A program made the position numbers and the translations under genes. The notes beneath the pieces were generated by a model that searched no databases, had not been told where the DNA came from, and worked only from the letters and a program-made list of their open reading frames with translations. A stretch of 64,000 nucleotides of DNA from Liolophura sinensis (Eukaryota > Mollusca > Polyplacophora > Chitonida > Chitonidae), in NCBI RefSeq assembly GCF_032854445.1, contig NC_088296.1:25801897-25865896 (forward strand). The letters run 5' to 3'. This document shows, one piece after another, positions 10,317 to 21,703 of this stretch (within the stretch, counting starts at the first letter, position 1; the number at the start of each line of letters is the position of its first letter).

Positions 10317-10537
10317 ACTATTTTGATTTTGGTCCCATGAACAGAAATCTTAAAGGATGAAATTGAAATTTGGTCTGTATACTTAGGACATAATGGCTTT
10401 TGAGTGTGTACATTTTTAGAAGCTGACGTAAGAGGGTATCGGAGATATTGAGTGTCACAGTACGGCCCATTTTTATGCCCACTAAATATACTCTGACATG
10501 CTCTATATCCAATATCAGCTTTTCGTATTAAAGGCAA

Positions 10538-10540
<3 letters not shown>

Positions 10541-10603
<63 letters not shown>
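10541..10603. repeat. (AT)n microsatellite
   Basis: About 63 bp of pure alternating TA. It keeps several frames open as Ile-Tyr runs, which are not coding. Confidence 0.97.
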
Positions 10604-10605
<2 letters not shown>

Positions 10606-10915
10606 CAAATATGCCCATGGCACAGACGAGTATGTACAGGTGAGACTGCATTAGGACTGCCACTAAGGACACAAAGCATGCCGTCGTTCACAGTATATAT
10701 CATTCGGCACATTTATATTTAACTGTAATATCAAATCAGAAGAGACAGATAACTGATAAATACATGTATTACACAAGTAGTGTAACGCCGAAAAATTTTG
10801 ACTCAATGGCACTTTATTTTGCCATGATCAGGAGAACATCGTCATGGTCGTGTATTACGTTAAACTAATTAGTCGAACACAAGTTTCTGAAATACACGTT
10901 TGATTTACCGGCTTT

Positions 10916-11024
10916 GTCAGGGAATGGCTGTTACACCCAAAAGATGTGGTCTGTACACCATGTAAGGCTTGGTAATCCGGGGCTGCAGCGTTAGGGGCCA
11001 TGCTCGTTACTGCGATCACATCAG
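10916..11024 (-). CDS. Possible Ser/Thr/Pro-rich exon
   Basis: A minus-strand open frame between a possible acceptor (CCGGTGACCAG) and a donor (AAGCCG then GTAAATC). It encodes PTSHADVIAVTSMAPNAAAP followed by DYQALHGVQTTSFGCNSH. It would be a linker segment. Support is only the frame, the splice-like borders and its place in the minus-strand exon series; it could be chance. Confidence 0.3.
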
Positions 11025-11334
11025 CATGAGAAGTTGGGCTGGTCACCGGAAAACCATAGTACGATAATTGCTAAGGAGAAAACAGAGACAAACGGGGTTT
11101 CATTCATAAATATTTATTCACTTAGTCGCAGCATTCCCACTAGTGACGTGTAGTTTTAAACACCATATTGGCGGAATATAAGTGGTCTGCAGCAAGAATT
11201 AGAGTATACGAAACCAGTTAGATAGGTAAATCTAACAAAATGGTACGCAGAATACACAAGATCAGATATAGGTAACCGATGAAAAGATGCAACAACAGCT
11301 CATGGCAGATTGAACGCAGATTTAACTTTTCTGC

Positions 11335-11421
11335 GATTTTCTGTACAGCGGCATCATCAATTTTCTTCCGCTCCTCCGCATTGTATTCCCCCGAGGCCAA
11401 AGGTAAAAACTTCCGTTCCTC
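11335..11421 (-). CDS. Repeat exon, unit 6 (most upstream, divergent)
   Basis: Begins after CATTCTAG and aligns over exactly 29 codons with units 1-5: EERKFLPLASGEYNAEERKK then IDDAAVQKI. The usual donor is replaced by ATC then GCAGAA, so the frame runs on (AEKLNLRSICHE and further) to a stop at 11218. Upstream sequence on the same strand (11440-11600) also aligns with the introns beside units 1-5. Here, however, it is open for a while and reads GKKNFSKLETKLLQDYIGNH, which has the look of a Myb/SANT-like helix, before an in-frame TGA. This may be the oldest copy, or one altered by a different event. Confidence 0.45.
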
Positions 11422-11595
11422 CTAGAATGTTTTGTAAACAACAGAACAAAATGTATCTTAGGCGCCGTCTTTCTGCACCACTGCTTCAAGGTCATGTCAT
11501 TTGTCTTCAATCACGCATTTGTGATTTCCAATGTAGTCTTGTAGCAATTTAGTTTCCAGTTTAGAGAAATTTTTCTTGCCCATTACTTTAGAAGC

Positions 11596-11687
11596 CATTA
11601 CACTATAATTGGATGTTCAGAGGCTATATAGGGAAAGTAACGACGTAAAAAATGCGCAATTCCATAACACTCAATCTGTCATATATG
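11596..11687. repeat. 92-bp duplicate at the edge of the 5-kb array
   Basis: Starts TTACACTATAATTGGATGTT and matches 15386-15468 (and the equivalent near 20455) almost exactly. It lies directly before copy A of the 5-kb tandem repeat, so it marks the recombination edge of the amplification. Confidence 0.8.
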
Positions 11688-14196
11688 CGACAAGCTCATC
11701 CTTAGGTAAAATACCAATGATATGAGTCAGCAAAGGAATCATCCGATCACTGTTCAGGTTTGCAGATATGGAGTTAAGTTTGAGCTAAGAGATTTGAAAC
11801 TCAGACTAACACCAGAGAAACGAAGAATACCTTGTTTTCAGATGCCGTACCCATTGTATTCGTTGATTTATTGCTTATAGCCTAGTGCGCGTAATTAGCA
11901 CCCTCTTCGGGCGTGCCTAGCGCCCCTCTGCTGCCCTCAGCGCCCATCCGCGCCCCTCAGCGCAACTCCGCGCCCGTCCGCGCCCCTTCACCCGCCGCCT
12001 TTAAGCCCTTTTCCCATTCACCCGCCCTCGTTCGGCCCATCAGTTTGATCTGAGCCAAACCAAGTTATTTTTTAAACAGAGATCACCGTTTACCTCACCG
12101 CTGCCAGCAACTTAATTTGCGGACTGACCGCTGTGGCCTGAAGAAAACTGTACTGTAAAACAATATTTACCCCTTAAAGTAAAAGTTGAAAAATTATTTG
12201 CACTGATATATGTTATTTCACATGATAATCTGCACATTAAGAAATGAAACCAAAGAGTTTCATATATCTTTTAATAGTGTGTTATTCAATCCATGTTAAA
12301 GCTGCGGTAAAATATTCTACACACGAATATCTATAAATTGTGCAAAATGACGTTCGTAAACCATTTGCAAAATTTATTAAATGCAATTTGTGATATTTTG
12401 TGATCACAGGGATAAATATCTGCTCCTAAGTGCTAAGTGTGTATTAGTGGATGTATCGTTTTTCAAAAACGTCCTGTTTCGTACCTCTTTGGCAGTGTTG
12501 ATAAATATTCTGTTATAAACATATGCTATGTTAAAATATGGGAAATAAAGAGTCACATGACCGATAAACTGTTCTACAATACATGTAATAACCTCACAAA
12601 TACTGTCTCACGGTTTACCCACGGCGTTTTTGTTTCCTACTGATCTAGTGTCATTTGTGAATGTGAGTTGAGAATCACTGGTCTGGAAAAATATTACTGA
12701 ATTTCACAACTTAAAAAGGTGCTCAAACGGTGTTCTGAAAAGATGTTTGCTACATGGTGTTGAATAAATATGCTGAAGGTCTCTTGAGCATCGGTTAGTT
12801 TTTTGTCGGATTTAACACCTTTTAGCTAGTTTCTAATTGACACCACTTGGGGACAGTATACATGTATCAGTCTTGTAAAATCTGATGAAAGAATAATGCT
12901 TCTATTTGCAAATGTAAAATTCTTTCTTGCGATGTATAAAAAAAATAACACATGTGTATGCTCCCAGCTGCTACCAAGGCGCCCTTTCTTCCTTTGCAAT
13001 AGAACAATAATATAAAATCACTCTCGTATTAATTTTATCTTGACTGTTGCATGGCTTCCTTCAATTGTGAACATTGTTGAGAGTGGAGATAAGCTGTCAT
13101 CAAGCAAATACTAATTAAACATACATAATCCACCGTTGTTTAGGTTAAAAGCGAAACACACTGAATGAGTAAAGCCAGGTAAGATTTTTTTTCTTGTACT
13201 AATACATAAATAGAATCATGGGGCTGAGGTGTATAACCGAAAATGGAGTCCTTCGTTTAATATTACGTTCAAGACTTATGAACCTATAACTTGCATAGGT
13301 AAAAGGAATTATTCAGTTTTCTACATTACTGCTTAATGTTTACTTTACAATGAAGGCTTTACAATTGTAACGATTACTGCGATGCTGTTCTAACTATAGC
13401 TGTATAACCGTGGCTGAAAGAAATAAACTTTCAACCACGCCACAAAATGCCCTCAAATACGAAGAAGGTTTACAACGTTTCTGTCTTAAACCAACAAATC
13501 TGAAGCAAAGACTGTTATCTTGACGTGTTTAGAAACAGATTTATTCTGAAGCAGATGCTAAATCCGTTGTACAGGTGGCTGAGATGCCGTAAAACAGCAT
13601 GCATTTCTGGTTTTATTTCATTACACCATGTTATCATGTCATAGCCTACACACGCAGTATATAAAGAGCCTAAAGTGTATTAAGCCGCATCTTCATTTTT
13701 TCATTATTTTGCTCAAAGGTCGTTTATTAATTTATTATATTTATGCATTTCCAGCCAGGTTACACGATCAAAAAGTCAGAATGTAAGTAACCTTGAACTA
13801 GACAGCGGAATCTCATTCCGCCATAATCCCAGGTCATGGCGCGATGTTCACTTTGGACGTTGGTGACATCTGGAGTCAGCAACATATTCTGACATGTTTT
13901 TTGGAGACAGGGCTATATATCACCATTCGGTATCTTTACTCTGTACGTGGTTCATTATCACAGGCATTCGAAGATATATATCAAAGATGGAAAAACATCA
14001 AAGACTTTTGTTTGTATAAGTCTAGTTTATTGTACGATGCATGGGCCTTCCTTCCACAAAGTGATCGCAGGCTAAGTTGTTTATGCTGCTGAGTAAATTA
14101 TGAATTATGGATGTGAAAAGGGGTAAGGCAAACAACGAATTTCAAGAGAGGAGAGGTATGTATGTATGCTTGGGATTTTATGTCGTACTGTTTTTT

Positions 14197-14272
14197 GAAG
14201 TCTTGGATCCCAGGTGTCCAGACTTTGGGCGAGGGTGCCCTAACCATTTGACCACAGAAGCGATCCCGGGAA
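14197..14272 (-). repeat. tRNA-like SINE head, copy A
   Basis: On the minus strand this reads TGTGGTCAAATGGTTAGGGC (box-A-like) and CTGGGATCCAAGACTTC (box-B-like). It is cut off from its body: in copy C the same head continues into a body of about 255 bp (25.93-26.18 kb), whereas copies A and B jump straight to GTCGTACT. Confidence 0.65.
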
Positions 14273-14349
14273 GAGTGCTTAAAAGGTATGACTGGGTGAA
14301 TCTACATTTAATCTGTTTATATCTCTGTTTGTTGAAGTTTCTTATGTTT

Positions 14350-14482
14350 TATATAAAACCCGGGGTTTCACCCGGGCTTTGCCCCGGTTTCCACCCACCA
14401 TAATTCTGCCCGCCGTCGTATAAGTGAAATATTCTTGAGTCCGGCGTAAAACACCATTCAAATAAATCAATAAATTGTAACG
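14350..14482 (+). repeat. SINE tail, copy A
   Basis: CCCGGGCTTTGCCCCGGTTT followed by CGCCGTCGTATAAGTGAAAT and the ATTCTTGAGT tail, ending AAATAAATCAATAAA. Plus orientation. Confidence 0.85.
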
Positions 14483-15049
14483 ATTTTGTGAACATTGAAC
14501 GTTAGCCTGCGGCAACGGGCAAACCAGCATCCGTAGCTTATTGCCATAAAAGCCGAGAGGCAAGACCTGGATTGAAACAGCAGCTCACGTACCCCTATAG
14601 ACAAGTACTTTAGTCAGTTGGCCACAATCTTATATTAAACATCCAAACTGTTTGCCAAACTCAAAGGCTATTGTAAATCGGATAAGAATTTTCTCTGAAC
14701 AGTGGACAAGCAATTTATCAATTATAATTGTTTTACGTTATTTGATAATTGGTCATATTTTCTCCATAGATATCTATAGAGAAAATCTAGACTCAAAAGA
14801 AAGCCAGCATTTTGCAGAATTTGTTTTTGTTTCAATGATGTCAATAGCCATTGTCCCTATCACAAACTGTCAAAATTGCTCCAACCGACCATTTATTCGC
14901 CCTGTGAATGCAAAACCCTGCAAATAGCCTGAGGAACGGGAAGTGGCTCTGTGGTGGAGTGAATGAGATTAAGATTCATGGGGAAGACGTTTCTTACTTG
15001 TTTCTTACTTACACGAGTTAAATACCCGTATAGGACATGGCATTTTAAC

Positions 15050-15335
15050 CTCACACCTCGGTTGGTATTGGTGTTTATGTCGTACGTCTTACTTAACACT
15101 TTTTCAGTATAATGACGACGAGCATTCTTTCGTTTTGTGTCTATGATGTCTTTTGCCAGGGCGCGTCCATGCCGCCAAAGTGCTGCCGCCAAGAAAGTGA
15201 AGTCATGCTGAAGACACCAGACAGGACACCCCACCTTGCAACATTATACTGACACCGAACCAACCAGTCATGCTTCCTTGCTCTAACCTCTCAGTGCTGA
15301 GCGCAAAGCGAGGGAACAAGTACAATCTTAAATAG
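15050..15335 (-). repeat. SINE body, copy A
   Basis: Recognisable on the plus strand by ATGCCGCCAAAGTGCTGCCG, GAAGACACCAGACAGGACAC and ATTATACTGACACCG. It is homologous to the body joined to a tRNA-like head in copy C (25.93-26.18 kb). The copy B counterpart is at 20113-20410. Confidence 0.75.
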
Positions 15336-15784
15336 CATTGGACAGTGTTCAATAGGCCATATTTTAGTGGTTCGTTCGGCAATTACACTATAATTGGATA
15401 TTCAGAGGCTATATAGGGAAAGTAACGACGTGAAAAATGCGCAATACCATAACACACGATCTGTCATATATCAGGTTTGCAGATATGGACTTAAGTTTGA
15501 GCTAAGAGATAAACTCATCATAAGTTAATTCGAACATAAAACGGTTGGTGCAGATAGAATTAAGATTAATCTAATCTCAGCATAAGTAGAGTTTATTCTA
15601 TCCTGACTTAAACCAAAAGTTAAATCTTTGTTGTTGCATACAGGCCAATATGCTTAATTTCGACACCAAGGACGCATTGTCTCAGGTGACGTCATAATTA
15701 TTCAAAAAGAAGTTGCATGCTGGACAATGAGAGTAGGGGGTAACTTGTTTTACAATGGCTGCACCAACAAGTGGTTAGAATTTA

Positions 15785-15855
15785 TTTATTTATTGATTAC
15801 ATTGGTGTTTTACGCCGTACTCAAGAATATTTCACTTATACGACGGCGGCCAGCT
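15785..15855 (-). repeat. SINE tail fragment, copy A
   Basis: Reverse copy of the dispersed tail (GGTGTTTTACGCCGTACTCA) cut short after CGACGGCGGCCAGC. The same fragment is in copy B at about 20856-20926, so it predates the duplication. Confidence 0.85.
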
Positions 15856-16344
15856 AAGAAAATAATTTTGCAATTAAGCAAATATGGACTGAGTGTTGAG
15901 GATCTCTGGCACTCTTTGTCATGGTTGCATCTGATTCCCCTTAACTCGGCGCTACGGGAATATAAGTATTCATGTTTACTACAAATAGCGATGGAATACC
16001 TATTTTAGTCTTCGAACAGGAAACTGTTCTCTAGGAGTTTGAAATTTCAGTTCGATGTCAGGAAAATCGACTGTCTTCCCTGCATAATTGTAAACTGGTG
16101 AGTGCTTCGCTGTTACACAATGCAAGCATTATTTGCATTTTATCTTTTTTATCTTTTACATGTACAGTTTCCTGCGGAACTGGTAATGGAGGCTGTTTTT
16201 GAAGTTGGCCTTGCGATTATTTACTTCCTTTTCCTACCATGTGTGACAAAGTATGCCGGACAAAACTCGCGTGAATACAAACAGAAACGCTTATAGAATC
16301 CACGCATCCTGAATATACATGCTTACGGTTATGATGTCACGTAC

Positions 16345-16443
16345 CTTATTCTGCATGTTGATATTGACCCTGTTCTCCAACAGAGGACGAACAAACGGCA
16401 CAAAATTGTCTGGCGCGGCCACGTGCGAAGGTGTAAATCCTTC
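16345..16443 (-). CDS. Ankyrin-repeat exon, copy A
   Basis: A 99-nt minus-strand exon between TTGATACAG and GTACGTG, exactly 33 codons, phase 0: one whole ankyrin repeat. The peptide starts EGFTPSHVAAPDNFVPFVRP and ends LLENRVNINMQNK, matching the G-x-T-P-L-H-x-A-A signature with Leu changed to Ser. Ankyrin repeats are protein-binding helix-turn-helix units. A near-identical exon is at 21416-21514. The rest of the gene is not contiguous here. Confidence 0.8.
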
Positions 16444-16632
16444 CTGTATCAAAGAAAAATAATTTATAACACCTCAGAAACTAACTGTACAACGTCTGCA
16501 GGATTTCCTCAACGAACAAAACAGGCCACAGCCATGTAAATGAAATATTCTTAAATTTGAATCAAAGATAAAAACAATAATGAACGTTGATTGTTGTCAA
16601 TGGTTCCTGGGTCCACGCTGTAAGTGTACATA

Positions 16633-19600
16633 CGACAAGCCCATCCTTAGGTTAAATACCAATGACATACGTCAACAAAGGAATCATCCGATCACTGTTC
16701 AGGTTTCCAGATATGGAGTTAAGTTTGAACTCAGAGATTTGAAACTCAGACTAACACCAGACAAACGAAGAATACCTTGTTTTCAGATGCCGTACCCATT
16801 GTATTCGTTGATTTATTGCGTATAGCCTAGTGCGCGTAATAAGCAAGACGTTGTTGGGAATTTGTTTGGTGTTGGCTTTTTCTACGGTGGTGAAGTTCCC
16901 ATGTTAGAGGAAATCTGTAATTTTTATTGTTTTTATTCTAACTGTAAAATATTAGCACCCTCTTTGGGCGTGCCTAGCGCCCCTCTGCTGCCCTCAACGC
17001 CCGTCCACGCCCCTCAGCGCAACTCCGCGCCCGTCCGCGCCCCTTCACCCGCCGCCTTTAAGCCCTTTTCCCATTCACCCGCCCTCGTTCGGCCCATCAG
17101 TTCGATCTAAGCCAAACCAAGTTATTTTTTAAACAGAGATCACCATTTACCTCACCACTGCAAGCAATTTAATTTGCGGACTGACCGCTGTGGCCTGAAG
17201 AAAACTGTACTTTAAAACAATTTTTACCCCTTAAAATAAGAGTTGAAAAATTATTTGCACTGATATATGTTATTTCACATGATAATCTGCACATTAAGAA
17301 CGAAACCAAAGGGTTTCATGTATCTTTTAATAGTGTGTTATTAAATCCATGTTAAAGCTGCGGAAAAATATTGTACACACGAATATCTATTAATTGCGCA
17401 AAATGACGTTCGTAAACCATTTGCAAAATTTATTAAATGCAATTTGTGATATTTCGTGATCACAGGGATAAATATCTGCTCCTAAGTGCTAAGTGTGTAT
17501 TAGTGGATGTATCGTTTTTCAAAAACGTCCTGTTTCGTACATCTTTGGCAGTGTTGTTAAATATTCTGTTATAAACATATGCTATGTTAAACTATGGGAA
17601 ATAAAGAGTCACATGACCGATAAACTGTTCTACAATACATGTAATAACCTCACAAATACTGTCTCACGGTTTACCCACGGCGTTTTTGTTTCCTACTGAT
17701 CTAGTGTCATTTGTGAATGTGAGTTGAGAATCACTAGTCTGCAAAAATATTACTGAATTTCACAGCTTAAAAGGGTGCTCAAACGGTGTTCTAAAAAGAT
17801 GCTGGCTACATGGTGTTGAATAAATATGCTGAGGGTCTCTTTTGAGCATCGGTTAGTTTTTTGCCGGATTTAACACCTTTTAGCTAGTTTCTAATTGACA
17901 CCACTTGGGGACAGTATACATGTATCAGTCTTGTAAAATCTGATGAAAGAATAATGCTTCTATTTGCAAATGTAAAATTCTTTCTTATGATGTAAAAAAA
18001 AAGCACATGTGTATGCTCCCAGCTGCTACCAAGGCGCCCTTCCTTCCTTTGCAATAGAACAATAATATAAAATCACTCTCGTATTAATTTTATCTTGACT
18101 GTTGCATGGCTTCCTTCAATTGTGAACATTGTTGAGAGTGGAGATAAGCTGTCATCAAGCAAATACTAATTAAACATACATAATCCACCGTTGTTTAGGT
18201 CAAAAACGAAAAACACTGAAGGAGTAAAGCCAGGTAAGATTTTTTTTCTTACTTGTAGTAATACATAAATAGAATCATGGGGCTGAGGTGTATAACCGAA
18301 AATTGAGTCCTTCGTTTAATCTTACGTTCAAGATTTATGAACCTATAACTTGCATAGGTAAAAGGAATTATTCAGTTTTCTACATTACTGCTTAATGTTT
18401 ACTTTACAATGCAGGCTTTACAATTGTAACGATTACTGCGATGCTGTTCTAACTATAGCTGTATAACCGTGGCTGAAAGAAATAAACTTTCAACCACGCC
18501 ACAAAATGCCCTCAAATACGAAGAAGGTTTACAACGTTTCTGTCTTAACAAACCAACAAATCTGAAGCAAAGACTGTTATCTTGACGTGTTTAGAAACAG
18601 ATTTATTCTGAAGCAGATGCTAAACCCGTTGTACAGGTGGCTGAGAAGCCGTAAAACAGCATGCATTTCTGGTTTTATTTCATTACACCATGTTATCATG
18701 TCATAGCCTACACACGCAGTATATAAAGAGCCTAAAGTGTATTAAGCCGCATCTTCATTTTTTCATCATTTTGCTCAAAGGTCGTTTATTAATTTATTAT
18801 ATTTATGCATTTCCAGCCAGGTTACACGATCACAAAGTCAGAGTGTAAGTAACCTTGAACTAGACAGCGGAATCTCATTCCGCCATAATCCCAGGTCATG
18901 GCGCGATGTTCACTTTGGACGTTGGTGACATCTGGAGTCAGCAACATATTCTGACATGTTTTTTGGAGACAGGGCTATATATCACCGTGCGGTATCTTTA
19001 CTCTGTACGCGGTTCATTATCACAGGCATTCGAAGATATATATCAAAGATGGAGAAACATCAAAGACTTTTGTTTGTATAAGTCTAGATTATTGTGCGAT
19101 GCATGGGCCTTCCGTCCACAAAGTGATCGCAGGCTAAGTTGTTCATGCTGCTGAGTAAATTATGAATTATGGATGTGAAAAGGGGTAAGGCAAACAACGA
19201 ATTTCAAGAGAGGAGAGGTATGTATGTATGCTTGGGATTTTATGTCGTACTTTTTTTTTGAAGTCTTGGATCCCAGGTGTCCAGACTTTGGGGCGGGTGC
19301 CCTAACCATTTGACCACAGAAGCGATCCCGGGAAGAGTGCTTAAAAGGTATGACTGGGTGAATCTACATTTAATCTGTTTATATCTCTGTTTGTTGAAGT
19401 TTCTTATGTTTTATATAAAACCCGGGGTTTCACCCGGGCTTTGCCCCGGTTTCCACCCACCATAATTCTGCCCGCCGTCGTGTAAGTGAAATATTCTTGA
19501 GTCCGGCGTAAAACACCATTCAAATAAATCAATAAATTGTAACGATTTTGTGAACATTGAACGTTAGCCTGCGGTAACGGGCAAACCAGCATCCGTAGCT

Positions 19601-21703
19601 TATTGCCATAAAAGCCGAGAGGCAAGACCTGGATTGAAACAGCAGCTCACGTACCCCTATAGACAAGTACTTTAGTCAGTTGGCCACAATCTTATATTAA
19701 ACATCCAAACTGTTTGCCAAACTCAAAGGCTATTGTAAATCGGATAAGAATTTTCTCTGAACAGTGGACAAGCAATTTATCACTTATAATTGTTTTACGT
19801 TATTTGATAATTGGTCATATTTTCTCCATAGATATCTATAGAGAAAATCTAGACTCAAAAGAAAGCCAGCATTTTGCAGAATTTGTTTTTGTTTCAATGA
19901 TGTCAATAGCCATTGTCCCTATCACAAACTGTCAAAATTGCTCCAACCGACCATTTATTCGCCCTGTGAATGCAAAACCCTGCAAATAGCCTGAAGAACG
20001 GGAAGTGGCTCTGTGGTGGAGTGAATGAGATCAAGATTCATGGGGAAGACGTGTCTTACTTGTTTCTTACTTACACGAGTTAAATACCCGTATAGGACAT
20101 GGCATTTTCCCCTCACACCTCGGTTGGTATTGGTGTTTATGTCGTACGTCTTACTTAACACTTTTTCAGTATAATGACGACGAGCATTCTTTCGTTTTGT
20201 GTACATGATGTCTATGATGTCTTTTGCCAGGGCGCGTCCATGCCGCCAAAGTGGTGCCGCCAAGAAAGTGAAGTCATGCTGAAGACACCAGACAGGACAC
20301 CCCACCTTGTGACATTATACTGACACCGAACCAACCAGTCATGTTTCCTTGCTCTAACCTCTCAGTGCTGAGCGCAAAGCGAGGGAACAAGTACAATCTT
20401 AAATAGCATTGGACAGTGTTCAATAGGCCATATTTTAGTGGTTCGTTCGGCAATTACACTATAATTGGATATTCAGAGGCTATATAGGGAAAGTAACGAC
20501 GTGAAAAATGCGCAATACCATAACACACGATCTGTCATATATCAGGTTTGCAGATATGGACTTAAGTTTGAGCTAAGAGATAAACTCATCATAAGTTAAT
20601 TTGAACATAAAACGGTTGGTGCAGATAGAATTAAGATTAATCTAATCTCAGCATAAGTAGAGTTTATTCTATCCTGACTTAAACCAAAAGTTAAATCTTT
20701 GTTGTTGCATACAGGCCAATATGCTTAATTTCGACACCAAGGACGCATTGTCTCAGGTGACGTCATAATTATTCAAAAAGAAGTTGCATGCTGGACAATG
20801 AGAGTAGGGGGTAACTTGTTTTACAATGGCTGCACCAACAAGTGGTTAGAATTTATTTATTTATTGATTAAATTGGTGTTTTACGCCGTACTCAAGAATA
20901 TTTCACTTATACGACGGCGGCCAGCTAAGAAAATAATTTTGCAATTAAGCAAATATGGACAGAGTGTTGAGGATCTCTGGCACTCTTTGTCATGGTTGCA
21001 TCTGATTCCCCTTAACTCGGCGCTACGGGAATATAAGTATTCATGTTTACTACAAATAGCGATGGAATACCTATTTTAGTCTTCGAACAGGAAACTGTTC
21101 TCTAGGAGTTTGAAATTTCAGTTCGATGTCAGGAAAATCGACTGTCTTCCCTGCATAATTGTAAACTGGTGAGTGCTTCGCTGTTACACAATGCAAGCAT
21201 TATTTGCATTTTATCTTTTTTATCTTTTACATGTACAGTTTCCTGCGGAACTGGTAATGGAGGCTGTTTTTGAAGTTGGCCTTGCGATTATTTACTTCCT
21301 TTTCCCACCATGTGTGACAAAGTATGCCGGACAAAACTCGCGTGAATACAAACAGAAACGCTGATAGAATCCACGCATCCTGAATATACATGCTTACGGT
21401 TATGATGTCACGTACCTTATTCTGTATCTTGATATTGACCCTGTTCTCCAACAGAGGACGAACAAACGGCACAAAATTGTGTGGCGCGGCCACGTGCAAA
21501 GGTGTAAATCCTTCCTGTAACACAGAAAAATAATTTATAACACCTCAGAAACTAAATGTACAACGTCTGCCGGATTTCCTCAATGAACAAAACAGGCCAC
21601 AGCCATGTAAATGAAATATTCTTAAATTTGAATCAAAGATAAAAACAATAATGAACATTGATTGTCAACAATGGTTCCTGGGTCCACGCTGTAAGCGTAC
21701 ATA
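16633..21703. repeat. 5-kb tandem repeat, copy B
   Basis: Complete second copy, 5,071 bp, in register with A. It carries the extra 93 bp (16849-16942, starting near AAGCAAGACGTTGTTGGGAA) also found in copy C, so A has the deletion. SINE head at about 19260-19333, tail at 19411-19542, body at 20113-20410, tail fragment at 20856-20926 and ankyrin exon at 21416-21514. The C-rich tract is at 16955-17105. Confidence 0.92.
21416..21514 (-). CDS. Ankyrin-repeat exon, copy B
   Basis: A 99-nt, 33-codon, phase-0 exon between an acceptor (AACACAG, extended by G-A of the first codon GAA) and GTACGTG. The peptide EGFTPLHVAAPHNFVPFVRP then LLENRVNIKIQNK keeps the canonical TPLHVAA, unlike copy A. The few differences from copy A are mostly amino-acid changing (Leu/Ser, His/Asp, Lys/Asn, Ile/Met). 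A phase-0 whole-repeat exon duplicated in tandem would add a repeat in frame to the protein. Confidence 0.83.

Larger units (their letters stand above)
11688..16632. repeat. 5-kb tandem repeat, copy A
   Basis: Copy A begins CGACAAGC and is followed in register by copy B at 16633 and partial copy C at 21704; the period is 4.95-5.07 kb. Compared with B it lacks about 93 bp just before the C-rich tract. Contents in order: a C-rich tract (11905-12050, CGCCCCTCAGCGC-like), about 2 kb of AT-rich unique sequence, SINE pieces (14.2-14.5, 15.05-15.34 and 15.78-15.86 kb), and one ankyrin exon on the minus strand (16345-16443). Several 60-90 codon ORFs recur in all copies, but the copies are too similar for that to indicate coding. 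Confidence 0.92.

Noticed and set aside
10085-10672. 195-codon minus-strand ORF taken as a single protein
   Set aside because: Its middle is an (AT)n microsatellite read as Ile-Tyr. Only the 3' part near 10.1-10.3 kb with a donor site is kept, as a possible exon.
12437-12643. ORF starting MCISGCIVFQK, conserved in three copies
   Set aside because: The whole 5-kb unit is duplicated with high identity, including non-coding parts, so conservation says nothing about coding. No motif and no splice borders.
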